Below are positions 43,904 to 51,691 of a stretch of 64,000 bases of DNA, one piece after another (the stretch's first letter is position 1; every line of letters starts with the position of its first letter). The notes under the pieces were generated by a model. That model saw only the letters and a list, made by a program, of their open reading frames with translations, had not been told where the DNA came from and did no database searches. This DNA comes from Parabacteroides goldsteinii DSM 19448 = WAL 12034 (GTDB taxonomy: Bacteria; Bacteroidota; Bacteroidia; Bacteroidales; Tannerellaceae): the NCBI RefSeq assembly GCF_000969835.1, contig NZ_KQ033913.1:560859-624858 (forward strand), in the 5' to 3' direction. A program made the translations under genes and the position numbers.

Positions 43904-43998
43904 TCACAGCTGTGAAACAGAAGAAATCCAATTGTGATACAAACGGAATCCATCTGTGAAACAAAAGGAACACAGTTGTGATATGCAATAGGTGTGTG
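43904..43998. repeat. Array of 22-base repeats with TGTGA cores
   Basis: TGTGA begins at 43911, 43933, 43955 and 43977, exactly 22 bases apart. Units 1-3 share the form TGTGA(A/T)ACA-A-A-G-AA; unit 4 keeps only the TGTGATA start. The first unit forms a perfect 12-base palindrome, TCACAGCTGTGA (43904-43915). A 22-base period puts each core on the same face of the helix. It lies about 150-250 bases upstream of the sigma-54-type promoter at 44137 and may be its activator-binding array. Confidence 0.8.
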
Positions 43999-44041
43999 GT
44001 GTGGAAAAATTCCCCATTTCCCCATTGATTCCCCACCACAC
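43994..44041. repeat. Inverted repeat between the array and the sigma-54 promoter
   Basis: GTGTGGTGTGG (43994-44004) pairs with CCCCACCACAC (44031-44041) with one mismatch; the 26-base loop holds two CCCCATT blocks. Purpose unknown. Confidence 0.6.
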
Positions 44042-44136
44042 TTCTGCGGTAGAGTAAAATTGGAAATGTCGTAAAATGATCTTTTATTATCTGACAACTA
44101 GTTTGTTAGTGATTGTTTTTCTATTCCTCGCTGTTT

Positions 44137-44153
44137 TTGGCACGTCATTTGCA
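44137..44153 (+). promoter_or_regulatory. Sigma-54 (RpoN) type promoter
   Basis: TTGGCACG-TCAT-TTGCA at 44137-44153 matches the sigma-54 consensus YTGGCACG-N4-TTGCW at every fixed position, with GG (44139) and GC (44151) 12 bases apart. Predicted transcription starts near 44164. No other promoter type is seen here. The downstream strand has no gene for 1.4 kb. Confidence 0.75.
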
Positions 44154-44163
44154 GTGTAAGTAG

Positions 44164-44335
44164 GTGTTAGGGAAACAAACAAGTTTCCCTCTATGAATAT
44201 GATGATGAAGTTTAGAATTTAGAATAAGTGTAAGTATCTATCTCCCGATATTGTTTTCTAATATGTATTAGATTAGCAAAAACTTATCGATTGATAAAAG
44301 CCGTTCCGCCTGAGAAGGTAGAACGGCTTCTTTTA
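44164..44335 (+). ncRNA. Candidate sigma-54-dependent small RNA
   Basis: Transcription from the promoter at 44137 would begin near 44164, form a 5' hairpin at once (AGGGAAAC 44169-44176 with GTTTCCCT 44183-44190), and end at the hairpin with a T-rich tail at 44298-44335, giving about 170 bases. The only frame inside is a nine-codon one at 44193. No known RNA family was recognised. The alternative is a leader for antisense transcription into the convergent CARF-nuclease gene. Confidence 0.45.
44298..44335. terminator. Shared terminator of the candidate RNA and the CARF gene
   Basis: AAGCCGTTC (44298-44306) pairs perfectly with GAACGGCTT (44321-44329), followed by CTTTTATTTT on the plus strand and a T run on the minus strand. 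Confidence 0.85.
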
Positions 44336-44337
44336 TT

Positions 44338-45459
44338 TTATAGTTGCAGGGAGTTGGATAACTTTTCAAGCCATGCAGGCAGCATGTTCAGATGGTTGAT
44401 GCGCTCTTCTATATAAGAAGGGGCGAACAGGTTTATTTGTAAATCCTTGCATTTCTCCCGCAGGTTGTCTTCTACCGGGTAATAACTGGCTAAAACGGCT
44501 AAAGAAATATCTCCGCCATATGTTTCGCGCACCGCATCAATCTTATAAATATCATTTTGGGTGACTTGTCCTGATTTACATTCGATAAAGATTAGTTTCT
44601 GTTGGTTGTTCAGCAGTACATCTACTTCATTCTTTGTCCTTGGATTGTTTCCCTCTGTCTGAAACAGGACGCTTTGCCATACCTCAGGGCTGTTGGGACG
44701 TTTTTGGCTCCATGATCTGACTTTGTGTGCTACCAGTGTTTCCCACCAGCGTCCTTTGAAAAACAGCATGCAGGCGTTCGGTGTCGTTAGCCTGAGCAAC
44801 ACACGGTTCTGTTGGGCAACAAGAAAAGTACCTTGCCTCTGTTTGAAACGTAGTCCGTTTTTAAAAACACGTGATGCCGGAAGGCGTGACAGCTCCCTGT
44901 TACAGAAGATGTTGAAGAACTTCTGTATCATGGTGTGCTCTTTCGGATATTGTTCGATGAACTGTTTGATCAGGCCGGAAGCCTGCACGTCGGTATCACT
45001 CAGGTGTTTGGCGTCCTGATATTCTGTCAGGATATTTCCGCTCAGTCCCAGTATCTCCTTGTTATCCAGTTGGCTTTTCATCGGGTATTTCTCAAAGCTG
45101 TCCAGTCGAATCAGTTCGCCTAATTGTGACAGGTAAAAAGCTGGGACGCTGTATTCTTTTGCGATGGTGAAAGCTGCGAATGCCATTACTTTGGTACCTT
45201 CCGACAGGTTGTAGGCAAATTCGGCGGAAGGATACGTTTGGTGTATTTTGCGGCAAACGTTACGGACATGTTCTCCGTCGTATGGTTCGGTCCGGTATAA
45301 TGTCCGGCGAATACCGTCGGGAAGGAGCGGAAATAGGGGAGCTGCCACCTCTTTTGTCTCATTCGTGCAAAGCAAATGCACATGGTCGGGGCCGAATTCT
45401 TTGATTCCGTGATAAACGGAGGTTATATCTTTGCCAAGTAATATGATCTGATGTTTCAT
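44338..45459 (-). CDS. CARF-domain nuclease of the Card1/Can2 (DUF1887) type
   Basis: The 373-residue protein has an N-terminal CARF-like Rossmann domain (about 1-135) with the ligand motif NLSEGTKVM at 84-92 (typical form N-L-T-G-G-T-K-x-M), a linker, and a C-terminal PD-(D/E)XK nuclease with GRWWE (236-240), NEVD (277-280) and IECKSG (292-297), so the Glu240, Asp280, Glu293 and Lys295 set is present. Known relatives are switched on by cyclic tetra-adenylate from type III CRISPR complexes and cut DNA and/or RNA. No cas gene or CRISPR array lies in this window, so it is an orphan here. It could also answer to another cyclic nucleotide system. Confidence 0.85.
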   Translation of the reverse strand: MKHQIILLGKDITSVYHGIKEFGPDHVHLLCTNETKEVAAPLFPLLPDGIRRTLYRTEPYDGEHVRNVCRKIHQTYPSAEFAYNLSEGTKVMAFAAFTIAKEYSVPAFYLSQLGELIRLDSFEKYPMKSQLDNKEILGLSGNILTEYQDAKHLSDTDVQASGLIKQFIEQYPKEHTMIQKFFNIFCNRELSRLPASRVFKNGLRFKQRQGTFLVAQQNRVLLRLTTPNACMLFFKGRWWETLVAHKVRSWSQKRPNSPEVWQSVLFQTEGNNPRTKNEVDVLLNNQQKLIFIECKSGQVTQNDIYKIDAVRETYGGDISLAVLASYYPVEDNLREKCKDLQINLFAPSYIEERINHLNMLPAWLEKLSNSLQL

Positions 45460-45555
45460 GTTTTAAATCATGTATTAATTAAGGTTCTAAATGTAGTATT
45501 AATTTCGATATAATTCATATCTTCGTTGCCTAATCAATCGCTGTATATATAGCAA

Positions 45556-46824
45556 ATGGAAATTTTTATTATTATCGGCCTTATCTTGTTGAACGGAATT
45601 TTGTCTATGTCTGAAATTGCTCTGGTGTCTGCCCGCAAGGCCCGGCTGGAACTGGATGCAAAAAGAGGTAATAAATCAGCGCAAACAGCCTTGAAGCTGG
45701 CTGGAGAACCCGACCGGTTTTTATCAACTATCCAGATCGGAATTACGCTAATCGGTATCCTGACCGGTTTGTATTCAGGAGAGGCGTTTGCCTATAACCT
45801 GGCAGAAGTGGTGCGTCATGTGCCTGTGCTGGAGCCTTATGCACTCGGAGTATCTAAAACAATAATCGTTATAATTGTGACTTACCTGACTTTGATTATG
45901 GGTGAACTTGTTCCGAAGCGTATCGGTATGGGGTATGCCGAACGGGTTTCGATGTTGGTCGCTAAACCGATGTACTTTTTATCGAAGCTGGCTTTGCCTT
46001 TTGTCTGGTTGTTGTCGAAAAGCACTTCCCTTGTTATAAAAATTACCGGAATTAAAGCAAACGAAGAAAATAAAGTAACGGAAGAGGAGATCAAGGCAAT
46101 CGTCAAAGAAGGCTTTGACGGAGGTGAAGTGCAGGAAGTGGAACAGGATATCGTAGAACGTGTGTTCAACCTGGGAGACCGAAATGTCGGTTCGATCATG
46201 ACACACCGGAGCGATCTGGTATGGCTGGATGTCACCGACAGTATCGAGAAGATCCGTGAAAAGGTACAGGAAAATCTGTTTAATATATATCCGGTAGCTT
46301 CCGAGAAGTTTGATAATATCAAAGGTGTTGTTTATCTGAAAGACCTGTTCGGCCGGATTGACGAACCAGATTTTTCGTTGGAAGAGGTGATACGCCCCGC
46401 CCAATACCTTCCCGAGAACCAGAGTGTGTATAATGCTTTGGAGCAGTTTAAGGAAGCACGTGTTAAATATGGTATTGTTACGGATGAATTTGGAGGAATC
46501 CAGGGTATTGTAACATTGAAAGATATTATGGAAGGGTTGATCGGACAGGTTCCGGAAGTGGGAGAGGAGGCCGAGATCGTGCAGCGTGCCGATGGTTCCT
46601 GGTTGGTCGACGGACAGTATAACTTCTATGACTTTCTGGAATATTTCGATATGGAAGATCTGTATGCCGAACATGATTATAATACATTGAGTGGTCTGAT
46701 CCTGGAAATTCTTGAACGCGTTCCGAAGACCGGTGAGACGCTGACCTGGCTGACCTTTGAATTTGAAATCGTAGATATGGACGGTGCACGTATCGACAAG
46801 GTGCTGGTGAAGAAGATCGATTGA
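45556..46824 (+). CDS. CorC/HlyC-family membrane protein
   Basis: The 422-residue protein has an N-terminal DUF21/CNNM membrane domain (about 1-185, MSEIALVSARKARLE and the second LVPKRIGMGYAERVS), two CBS domains (about 205-330; IMTHRSDLVWLDV and YGIVTDEFGGIQGIVTLKDI) and the CorC_HlyC transporter-associated domain (about 340-422). The family is linked to magnesium or cobalt efflux and is sometimes called hemolysin-like. It is divergent from the CARF gene and 24 bases before the Crp-like gene. Confidence 0.93.
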   Translation: MEIFIIIGLILLNGILSMSEIALVSARKARLELDAKRGNKSAQTALKLAGEPDRFLSTIQIGITLIGILTGLYSGEAFAYNLAEVVRHVPVLEPYALGVSKTIIVIIVTYLTLIMGELVPKRIGMGYAERVSMLVAKPMYFLSKLALPFVWLLSKSTSLVIKITGIKANEENKVTEEEIKAIVKEGFDGGEVQEVEQDIVERVFNLGDRNVGSIMTHRSDLVWLDVTDSIEKIREKVQENLFNIYPVASEKFDNIKGVVYLKDLFGRIDEPDFSLEEVIRPAQYLPENQSVYNALEQFKEARVKYGIVTDEFGGIQGIVTLKDIMEGLIGQVPEVGEEAEIVQRADGSWLVDGQYNFYDFLEYFDMEDLYAEHDYNTLSGLILEILERVPKTGETLTWLTFEFEIVDMDGARIDKVLVKKID

Positions 46825-46848
46825 TAATCTTTGTGCGAAGATTAAATA

Positions 46849-47427
46849 GTGGAAGGATTCAATACCTATATAGATCTGCTGGATTGTTCCGGACTAACAG
46901 ACTTCTTCTATAAGAAGGGAGAAAAACGTATTCTCAAAAGAAAAGAGTTTTTTCTTCGTCAGAATGATAGTTCACTTTATGCAGGCTATGTTGAAAAAGG
47001 GGCCTTCCGCCTCACTCGTATTGGCGACAATGGTAAAGAGGCGGTGGTTGGATATTCGTTTGAGAAAGAATTTATTTGCGACTATTCCTCTTTTCTTAAA
47101 AGAACAACCTCTGTCGTTAATATTCAGGCTACAACAGAGAGTGTTGTATATGTCGTTTCGTTATCTGATTATTTGGAATATTTAAATACAGGACCAGAGG
47201 AACAACGTTTTAGGCATAAAGCAGCTGAGGCTTTGTTTGAAATGGTATATATGAGGTTGTTAGAAAGTTATTGCGACACTCCCGAGCAACGTTATGTCAA
47301 GTTAATGCAGCGTTGTCCCAACCTGAAAGAGAAGGTTCCGCTAAAAGAAATTGCTTCTTTTCTGGGTGTAACCCCTGAAACCGTAAGCCATATACGAAAA
47401 AAACTGTCATACCCGGAAAAGTCTTGA
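46849..47427 (+). CDS. Crp/Fnr-family regulator
   Basis: The 192-residue protein starts at GTG 46849 (next in-frame ATG is far inside). It has a cyclic-nucleotide-binding-type domain (about 15-125, FFLRQNDSSLYAGYVEKGAFRL) and a short C-terminal helix-turn-helix (about 160-190, PLKEIASFLGVTPETVSHIRK). It follows the CorC gene by 24 bases, so the two may be co-transcribed. The ligand is not evident. Confidence 0.88.
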   Translation: MEGFNTYIDLLDCSGLTDFFYKKGEKRILKRKEFFLRQNDSSLYAGYVEKGAFRLTRIGDNGKEAVVGYSFEKEFICDYSSFLKRTTSVVNIQATTESVVYVVSLSDYLEYLNTGPEEQRFRHKAAEALFEMVYMRLLESYCDTPEQRYVKLMQRCPNLKEKVPLKEIASFLGVTPETVSHIRKKLSYPEKS

Positions 47428-47498
47428 AGCAATTCAAGGCTTTTCTTGTTTATAATACCTAATATTGCATCTTCGAGGATGAGGAAATCAAATGATCT

Positions 47499-47720
47499 GT
47501 GGAGATGAAGACTTTAAATTACCTGTTGATACTTATAGCGATAGCTGCTATTGCTGTTAGTTTTATCGTTATTGAAACTGATAACAAACTGATAGCTTTA
47601 TCGACAGCATCCGTTTGTATAGCTGCTTTATTCGATAGAGGAATATATCGTATTCCCTTCTTGATAGTGGCCTTAATGTTATTAGCTGCGAGTTCTATGC
47701 ATGCAGGTTATGCAATTTGA
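47499..47720 (+). CDS. Small membrane protein, two to three segments
   Basis: The 73-residue hydrophobic product (ATG 47499 or 47505) has segments at about 5-25, 30-48 and 52-70 and few charges. No family recognised. Its stop codon overlaps the start of the next small gene by one base (TGATG), so the two are translationally coupled. Confidence 0.65.
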   Translation: MEMKTLNYLLILIAIAAIAVSFIVIETDNKLIALSTASVCIAALFDRGIYRIPFLIVALMLLAASSMHAGYAI

Positions 47721-47893
47721 TGAATATGGTTAATGGGTTGACTGTAATATTGTTAGTGCTGCTCTTGGATATAGCTGTGATCTGGAGTGTAATTCATTCT
47801 GTCCGGCAGCAGAAGTATAAATTGTTGTATATCCTGATTATCCTTCTTATTCCTATATTGGGAGTTGCAATTTATTATTTAATTAAAAAGTAG
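47720..47893 (+). CDS. Short PLDc_N-type membrane protein
   Basis: A 57-residue frame with two membrane segments (about 7-24 and 34-54) starts within the previous stop codon. The form LLLVLLLDIAVIWSVIHS...LLYILIILLIPILGVAIYYLIKK, here quoted in parts, matches the phospholipase-D N-terminal-like (PLDc_N) small membrane domain, with the D, W and PILG-x-x-x-Y residues in place. These short proteins often accompany envelope or immunity genes. Function unknown. Confidence 0.75.
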   Translation: MNMVNGLTVILLVLLLDIAVIWSVIHSVRQQKYKLLYILIILLIPILGVAIYYLIKK

Positions 47894-47900
47894 TATTAAT

Positions 47901-48743
47901 ATGAAAGCATCTAAACTTATTATGTTGCTCTTTGCATTGCATTGTATATTATATTGTAACGCACAAACGATAGAAAGAGAAAATGGCTGGTATTATATAA
48001 TGGAAGGGAGGAAAGACAGTATCTCAAAAGAATCAATTATAACAGTCAAAGATTTTGCCTTTCTAAGATTGGATTCTTTCTCATACTCGGATAATAGAAT
48101 GATGTATATGATTGTTGGGACTATAAACCAATCCCTAGTGAGTCGATGGGCAGACGCTACGGAAAGATCTATCGGCAAACGAATTTGTTTTGTTTTTGAC
48201 AATAAAGTGATCACAGACCCGCAGGTAAATGCACGGATAGAAAGTGGTGCTTTCTCCATCTCTACTTATAAAGGGTATGATCTGAAAACTATGTTTCGGC
48301 GAATCAGGGAAGAAATGGATGTAGAAGAGGAAAGAATTCACTGTTTGGAAAAAGGCGACTTAACCGATAGCCTTGGATATAAGAAACTGGAAAGAGCTTT
48401 ATTTGAGGAATTACAAAAGCCTAACTTTAGTAGTTGTGCCGAAGATTATATGAAATCTGAAGCATATCTGAATTATAAGACTTTCATTGGTAAAAATCCG
48501 GACTATATTGAGAGGCTGTTTCAAAGTTTTCTGTTCAAAAGTAGTCCTCAAGGATTGTATGGTTATTTGATAGACGACATAATAAAAGAGAAATATCCCG
48601 ATGCTCCAAGTATCAGAGGGAATTTTAGAGAAGGGACAGGCAGCAAGGATTATGATATACTGACCTTAGAAGATTATCAAAAAACAATCCGGAAATTAAT
48701 GGATATTGAGAGAAGCAAGAACAAAAGCGAGCTAGCCCGTTAG
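47901..48743 (+). CDS. Secreted protein with a SecD-P1-head-like segment
   Basis: The 280-residue protein has a signal peptide (about 1-22, ending CNA). Residues about 90-120 (KRICFVFDNKVITDPQVNAR then IESGAFSIS) resemble the SecD/SecDF P1 head motif. The rest is charged and helical with no recognised domain. It starts eight bases after the PLDc_N gene; the three small genes from 47499 probably form one operon of envelope proteins. Function unknown. Confidence 0.65.
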   Translation: MKASKLIMLLFALHCILYCNAQTIERENGWYYIMEGRKDSISKESIITVKDFAFLRLDSFSYSDNRMMYMIVGTINQSLVSRWADATERSIGKRICFVFDNKVITDPQVNARIESGAFSISTYKGYDLKTMFRRIREEMDVEEERIHCLEKGDLTDSLGYKKLERALFEELQKPNFSSCAEDYMKSEAYLNYKTFIGKNPDYIERLFQSFLFKSSPQGLYGYLIDDIIKEKYPDAPSIRGNFREGTGSKDYDILTLEDYQKTIRKLMDIERSKNKSELAR

Positions 48744-48831
48744 GGTTTCAGCCGGACCGGCAGAACTCTTATGCGAAGCTGGTTTGAAAAGCTCCCTTCT
48801 TTTGTAATCAAAATAAGGGACTTTTGTATTC

Positions 48832-48870
48832 AAAACATATATGTTTTAATGACGAAACATATATGCTTTG
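48832..48870. repeat. Palindrome pair between convergent genes
   Basis: AAAACATATATGTTTT (48832-48847) is a perfect 16-base palindrome; a second near-copy GAAACATATATGCTTTG follows at 48854-48870. They may fold together as a terminator for the convergent genes. Confidence 0.6.
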
Positions 48871-48899
48871 AAAAAGCCTTCAGTATAGTTTTTTTCCCC

Positions 48900-49586
48900 T
48901 TACAATTCTTTGATCTTATGGAGCACCTCCATTTTTCCGAAGAGGATCAGCTTGTCATTGGCTTCCAGCACCAGATCATCGGTCAGTGGGTCGACCACAT
49001 AGTATTCTGTTTGTTTCAATCCGATCAGGTTTCGTACTTCTTTGGCTCGTTCTACTCCGACCAGGCGGATACCGAAGTTCGTTTGGAAGTCGATCGTCTT
49101 TAGCGTCTGTCCGACTAAAGCTCCCGGTGTCTTTATTTTATACAAATGATGTGTTTCCGTTACCTGATACCAACGCTGGAACAGGTCGCCCAGCAAACTC
49201 TGGGAGGCATAGGTTGCTGCATAATCCTGTTCCGGACGAATGATTTCCGATACACCGATCGAGCGGATCACCGTTTCATGAATGGGAGAGATCGAACGGA
49301 CGATCAACCTGCTTGCATCCAGGCTCTTCAATAAGGCGACAGTCTGTACCGACGTTCCGAAATTCTTGCCATAAGTAACGAAGATGGCATCCATTTCGCT
49401 CAACGGCAGTGTATTTAGTGCATCCCTGTCAGTCGTATCGAGGCTGACGGAGCCGGAGATCGTTTGTTTTACGGCCTCCACTTTATGCAGGTTCAGGTCG
49501 ACTCCTATCACTTCATCGCCGATACGGGTGAGATTTTCCGCGATGGCGCGTCCCAGATTTCCTAATCCTATAACCAGAAATTTCAT
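48900..49586 (-). CDS. trkA: Trk/Ktr potassium uptake regulator (TrkA)
   Basis: The 228-residue cytoplasmic protein has an RCK-N NAD-binding domain (residues 1-130; FLVIGLGNLGRAIAENL at the start) and a TrkA-C domain (about 140-225). It gates the TrkH channel encoded 13 bases upstream on the same strand. One RCK unit per chain fits the KtrA form rather than the doubled E. coli TrkA. Confidence 0.95.
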   Translation of the reverse strand: MKFLVIGLGNLGRAIAENLTRIGDEVIGVDLNLHKVEAVKQTISGSVSLDTTDRDALNTLPLSEMDAIFVTYGKNFGTSVQTVALLKSLDASRLIVRSISPIHETVIRSIGVSEIIRPEQDYAATYASQSLLGDLFQRWYQVTETHHLYKIKTPGALVGQTLKTIDFQTNFGIRLVGVERAKEVRNLIGLKQTEYYVVDPLTDDLVLEANDKLILFGKMEVLHKIKEL

Positions 49587-49599
49587 AAGGCATTACATA

Positions 49600-51423
49600 T
49601 TACATTAATATATTTTCCTGGGGATATGTGTAATCCCTCTTTTTGTACTCTCTCATAAAGCTGACCATGAATGTCAGTACCCCGATACGTCCGATTAACA
49701 TCGTACAAATGATAATCAACTTTCCGGCCATGGAAAGCATAGGGGTGAAGTTCAGACTCGATCCCACCGTACTCAAAGCCGAAACAACTTCGAATGTAAG
49801 TGTAAACACCGGTGTCCCTTCTTCCGTATAAGACAATATCCAGACAGCCAGCGAGGCAAAGATAAAATAGAAGACAATCGTTGCGAAAGCCCGGCGGATA
49901 GTGGCGGGAGATATCTCGCGTTTACGAACTTCAACCTTTTCCTTTTCACGGGAAACATTCAATGCTGTGGCAATAGCTACAAAAACGGTCGTTACTTTTA
50001 AACCGCCACCGGTCGACATCGGAGCCGCCCCGATAACCATCAGGATAAGGGTCAGCATCAGCGTTACCGGACGAAGCGCATCCATATTTGCCACGGTGAA
50101 ACCGGCCGTTCGGGGTGTCACGGCACCGAGCAGCGAATCAGCCAGCTTCCCTTTCAGAGGCAGGTCGGCCAATGTATTATTCATTTCAAAGAGGAAATAA
50201 AAGAACATGCCTCCGACGATCAGGACCAGCGTACTTATTACTACTATATATGTATGGATATTGATGATACGGGGTGTATGGATATAATGTTTCTGTTGTC
50301 CGATAGCTATCATAAAAGTGTTAACGATGAAATGCCTTAGCAGTTTCAGATAATTGAAAACGATCGGGAATCCCAGGCCACCGAAGATAATTAACAGGGA
50401 AATCCATACATGTAGATTGTAGTTATGGGCCACTATCGGATCACACATATTACCGCTCAGTGTGGAAATACCGGCATTACAGAAGGCGGAAACCGCATGG
50501 AAGATAGCAAAGAAGATGTTATCCTGCGTAGTGGCTCCCGGCAACACGCCTCTGATATCCATATATATAAAGTAGGCCCCGATTCCTTCGATAAAGAAAG
50601 TAACGAACAGAATATTCAGGATAACGCGGAACAACCCACCGATACGGTCTTCGTTCAGCATATCTTTTAGAACCAGTTTGCTGGTGAAAGAAGAATGCCC
50701 CATGAAAGAAAGGGCAAAGAAACTGGTAAAAGTCATTACTCCGATTCCGCCGATTTGTATCAGGATCATAATGATAACGTGCCCGATATGTGTAAAAGTA
50801 GTCGCTACGTCAACCGTAGTCAGTCCCGTTACACAGACAGAAGTCGTTGCCGTGAACAGCGCATCGACAAAATGGATCGGGCGGGTTGTCGCGTTCGGCA
50901 GCATCAGCAATCCGGCTCCGATCAGGATCACAAAAATGAAACTCAGTAGGAACAGCAGTGACGGCTTGATACGTGTTTGCATAAGCGTGAAAGTCTGCCG
51001 TGACAGATGGATCATACTGAGCAATAGCATCAGCGTATAGACAAACAACGGCTTCGACAGGAAATCGAGGTATGGCAGTGACTGCTGAATCACCTCTCTG
51101 AAAAATACCTTTGCCGACAAAACGGCAAACAGCAGGAAGTAAATGCCGATATCCAGATATAAGAGCTTTTCCTGTATGATCTCACCGAACCGGACGATAT
51201 AGCGGAGCGTGATACCGATAAAAAATGCCAGTAAAATATAAATCCGGCTCAGATATAAATGGTGTATGGTTTCGCTTGTCTGCTGGAACCCGAACTGGTA
51301 GATCAGTACGAATAAGGAAGCGATAGATGCCAGAAGAATGAGGCCTTCCGCGAATATATTCAGGATGCCTTTCATGTTCGCCCAGTACATCCGGCATGTG
51401 AACTGTATATGTTTTATGTCCAT
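49600..51423 (-). CDS. trkH: Trk/Ktr potassium channel subunit (TrkH/KtrB)
   Basis: From ATG 51423 (MDIKHIQFTCRMYWANM) the protein has 607 residues. The first 200 hold additional membrane segments, then the four-repeat Trk channel follows, with selectivity-loop type segments TSVCVTGLTTVD, FCNAGISTLSGNM and TPRTAGFTVANM and STVGSSLNF. The TTG at 51429 is a poor alternative start. With TrkA it forms the potassium uptake system of the inner membrane. Promoter box at 51443. Confidence 0.94.
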   Translation of the reverse strand: MDIKHIQFTCRMYWANMKGILNIFAEGLILLASIASLFVLIYQFGFQQTSETIHHLYLSRIYILLAFFIGITLRYIVRFGEIIQEKLLYLDIGIYFLLFAVLSAKVFFREVIQQSLPYLDFLSKPLFVYTLMLLLSMIHLSRQTFTLMQTRIKPSLLFLLSFIFVILIGAGLLMLPNATTRPIHFVDALFTATTSVCVTGLTTVDVATTFTHIGHVIIMILIQIGGIGVMTFTSFFALSFMGHSSFTSKLVLKDMLNEDRIGGLFRVILNILFVTFFIEGIGAYFIYMDIRGVLPGATTQDNIFFAIFHAVSAFCNAGISTLSGNMCDPIVAHNYNLHVWISLLIIFGGLGFPIVFNYLKLLRHFIVNTFMIAIGQQKHYIHTPRIINIHTYIVVISTLVLIVGGMFFYFLFEMNNTLADLPLKGKLADSLLGAVTPRTAGFTVANMDALRPVTLMLTLILMVIGAAPMSTGGGLKVTTVFVAIATALNVSREKEKVEVRKREISPATIRRAFATIVFYFIFASLAVWILSYTEEGTPVFTLTFEVVSALSTVGSSLNFTPMLSMAGKLIIICTMLIGRIGVLTFMVSFMREYKKRDYTYPQENILM

Positions 51424-51442
51424 TTTCAAGTATAATCTGTGG

Positions 51443-51450
51443 CAAAAGTA
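51443..51450 (-). promoter_or_regulatory. -7 element of trkH-trkA
   Basis: TACTTTTG on the minus strand, 19 bases before the trkH start. Confidence 0.55.
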
Positions 51451-51642
51451 TTAATAAAAGTAGTTGGAGGACAGAATAGTTCAGAAAGTTTAGATAAAGC
51501 ATGTTAAAAAGAGAAAGATCAACGGTTTATCGCAATATTGTTTTGTTTACATTATGGGGGATAAATGTTATTGTATGAGGTAAGATAGTAAATTATCAGA
51601 TAAATAAGCTGTTATAAATATTGAAAAAATGATTCTGTGTGT

Positions 51643-51671
51643 TTTGTATATTGGATAAATGTTTATATTTG
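51643..51671 (+). promoter_or_regulatory. Promoter of the xylose regulator and operon
   Basis: TTTG (51643-51646), 17 bases, then TATATTTG (51664-51671), 20 bases before the Nudix regulator start. Confidence 0.6.
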
Positions 51672-51691
51672 CAACTGTTTAACGTAATATT

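Noticed and set aside
43911..43998. CRISPR array next to the CARF-nuclease gene
   Set aside because: Units are contiguous 22-base imperfect repeats with no unique spacers of about 30 bases, so they are not CRISPR repeats.
43867..44097. 76-codon minus-strand frame across the 22-base repeat array
   Set aside because: The 22-base period is not a multiple of three and the product shows no domain; the array explains the sequence better as DNA sites.
44193..44222. Nine-codon frame (MNMMMKFRI) in the candidate small RNA
   Set aside because: Too short and low-complexity to support as a peptide gene, though a leader peptide cannot be ruled out.
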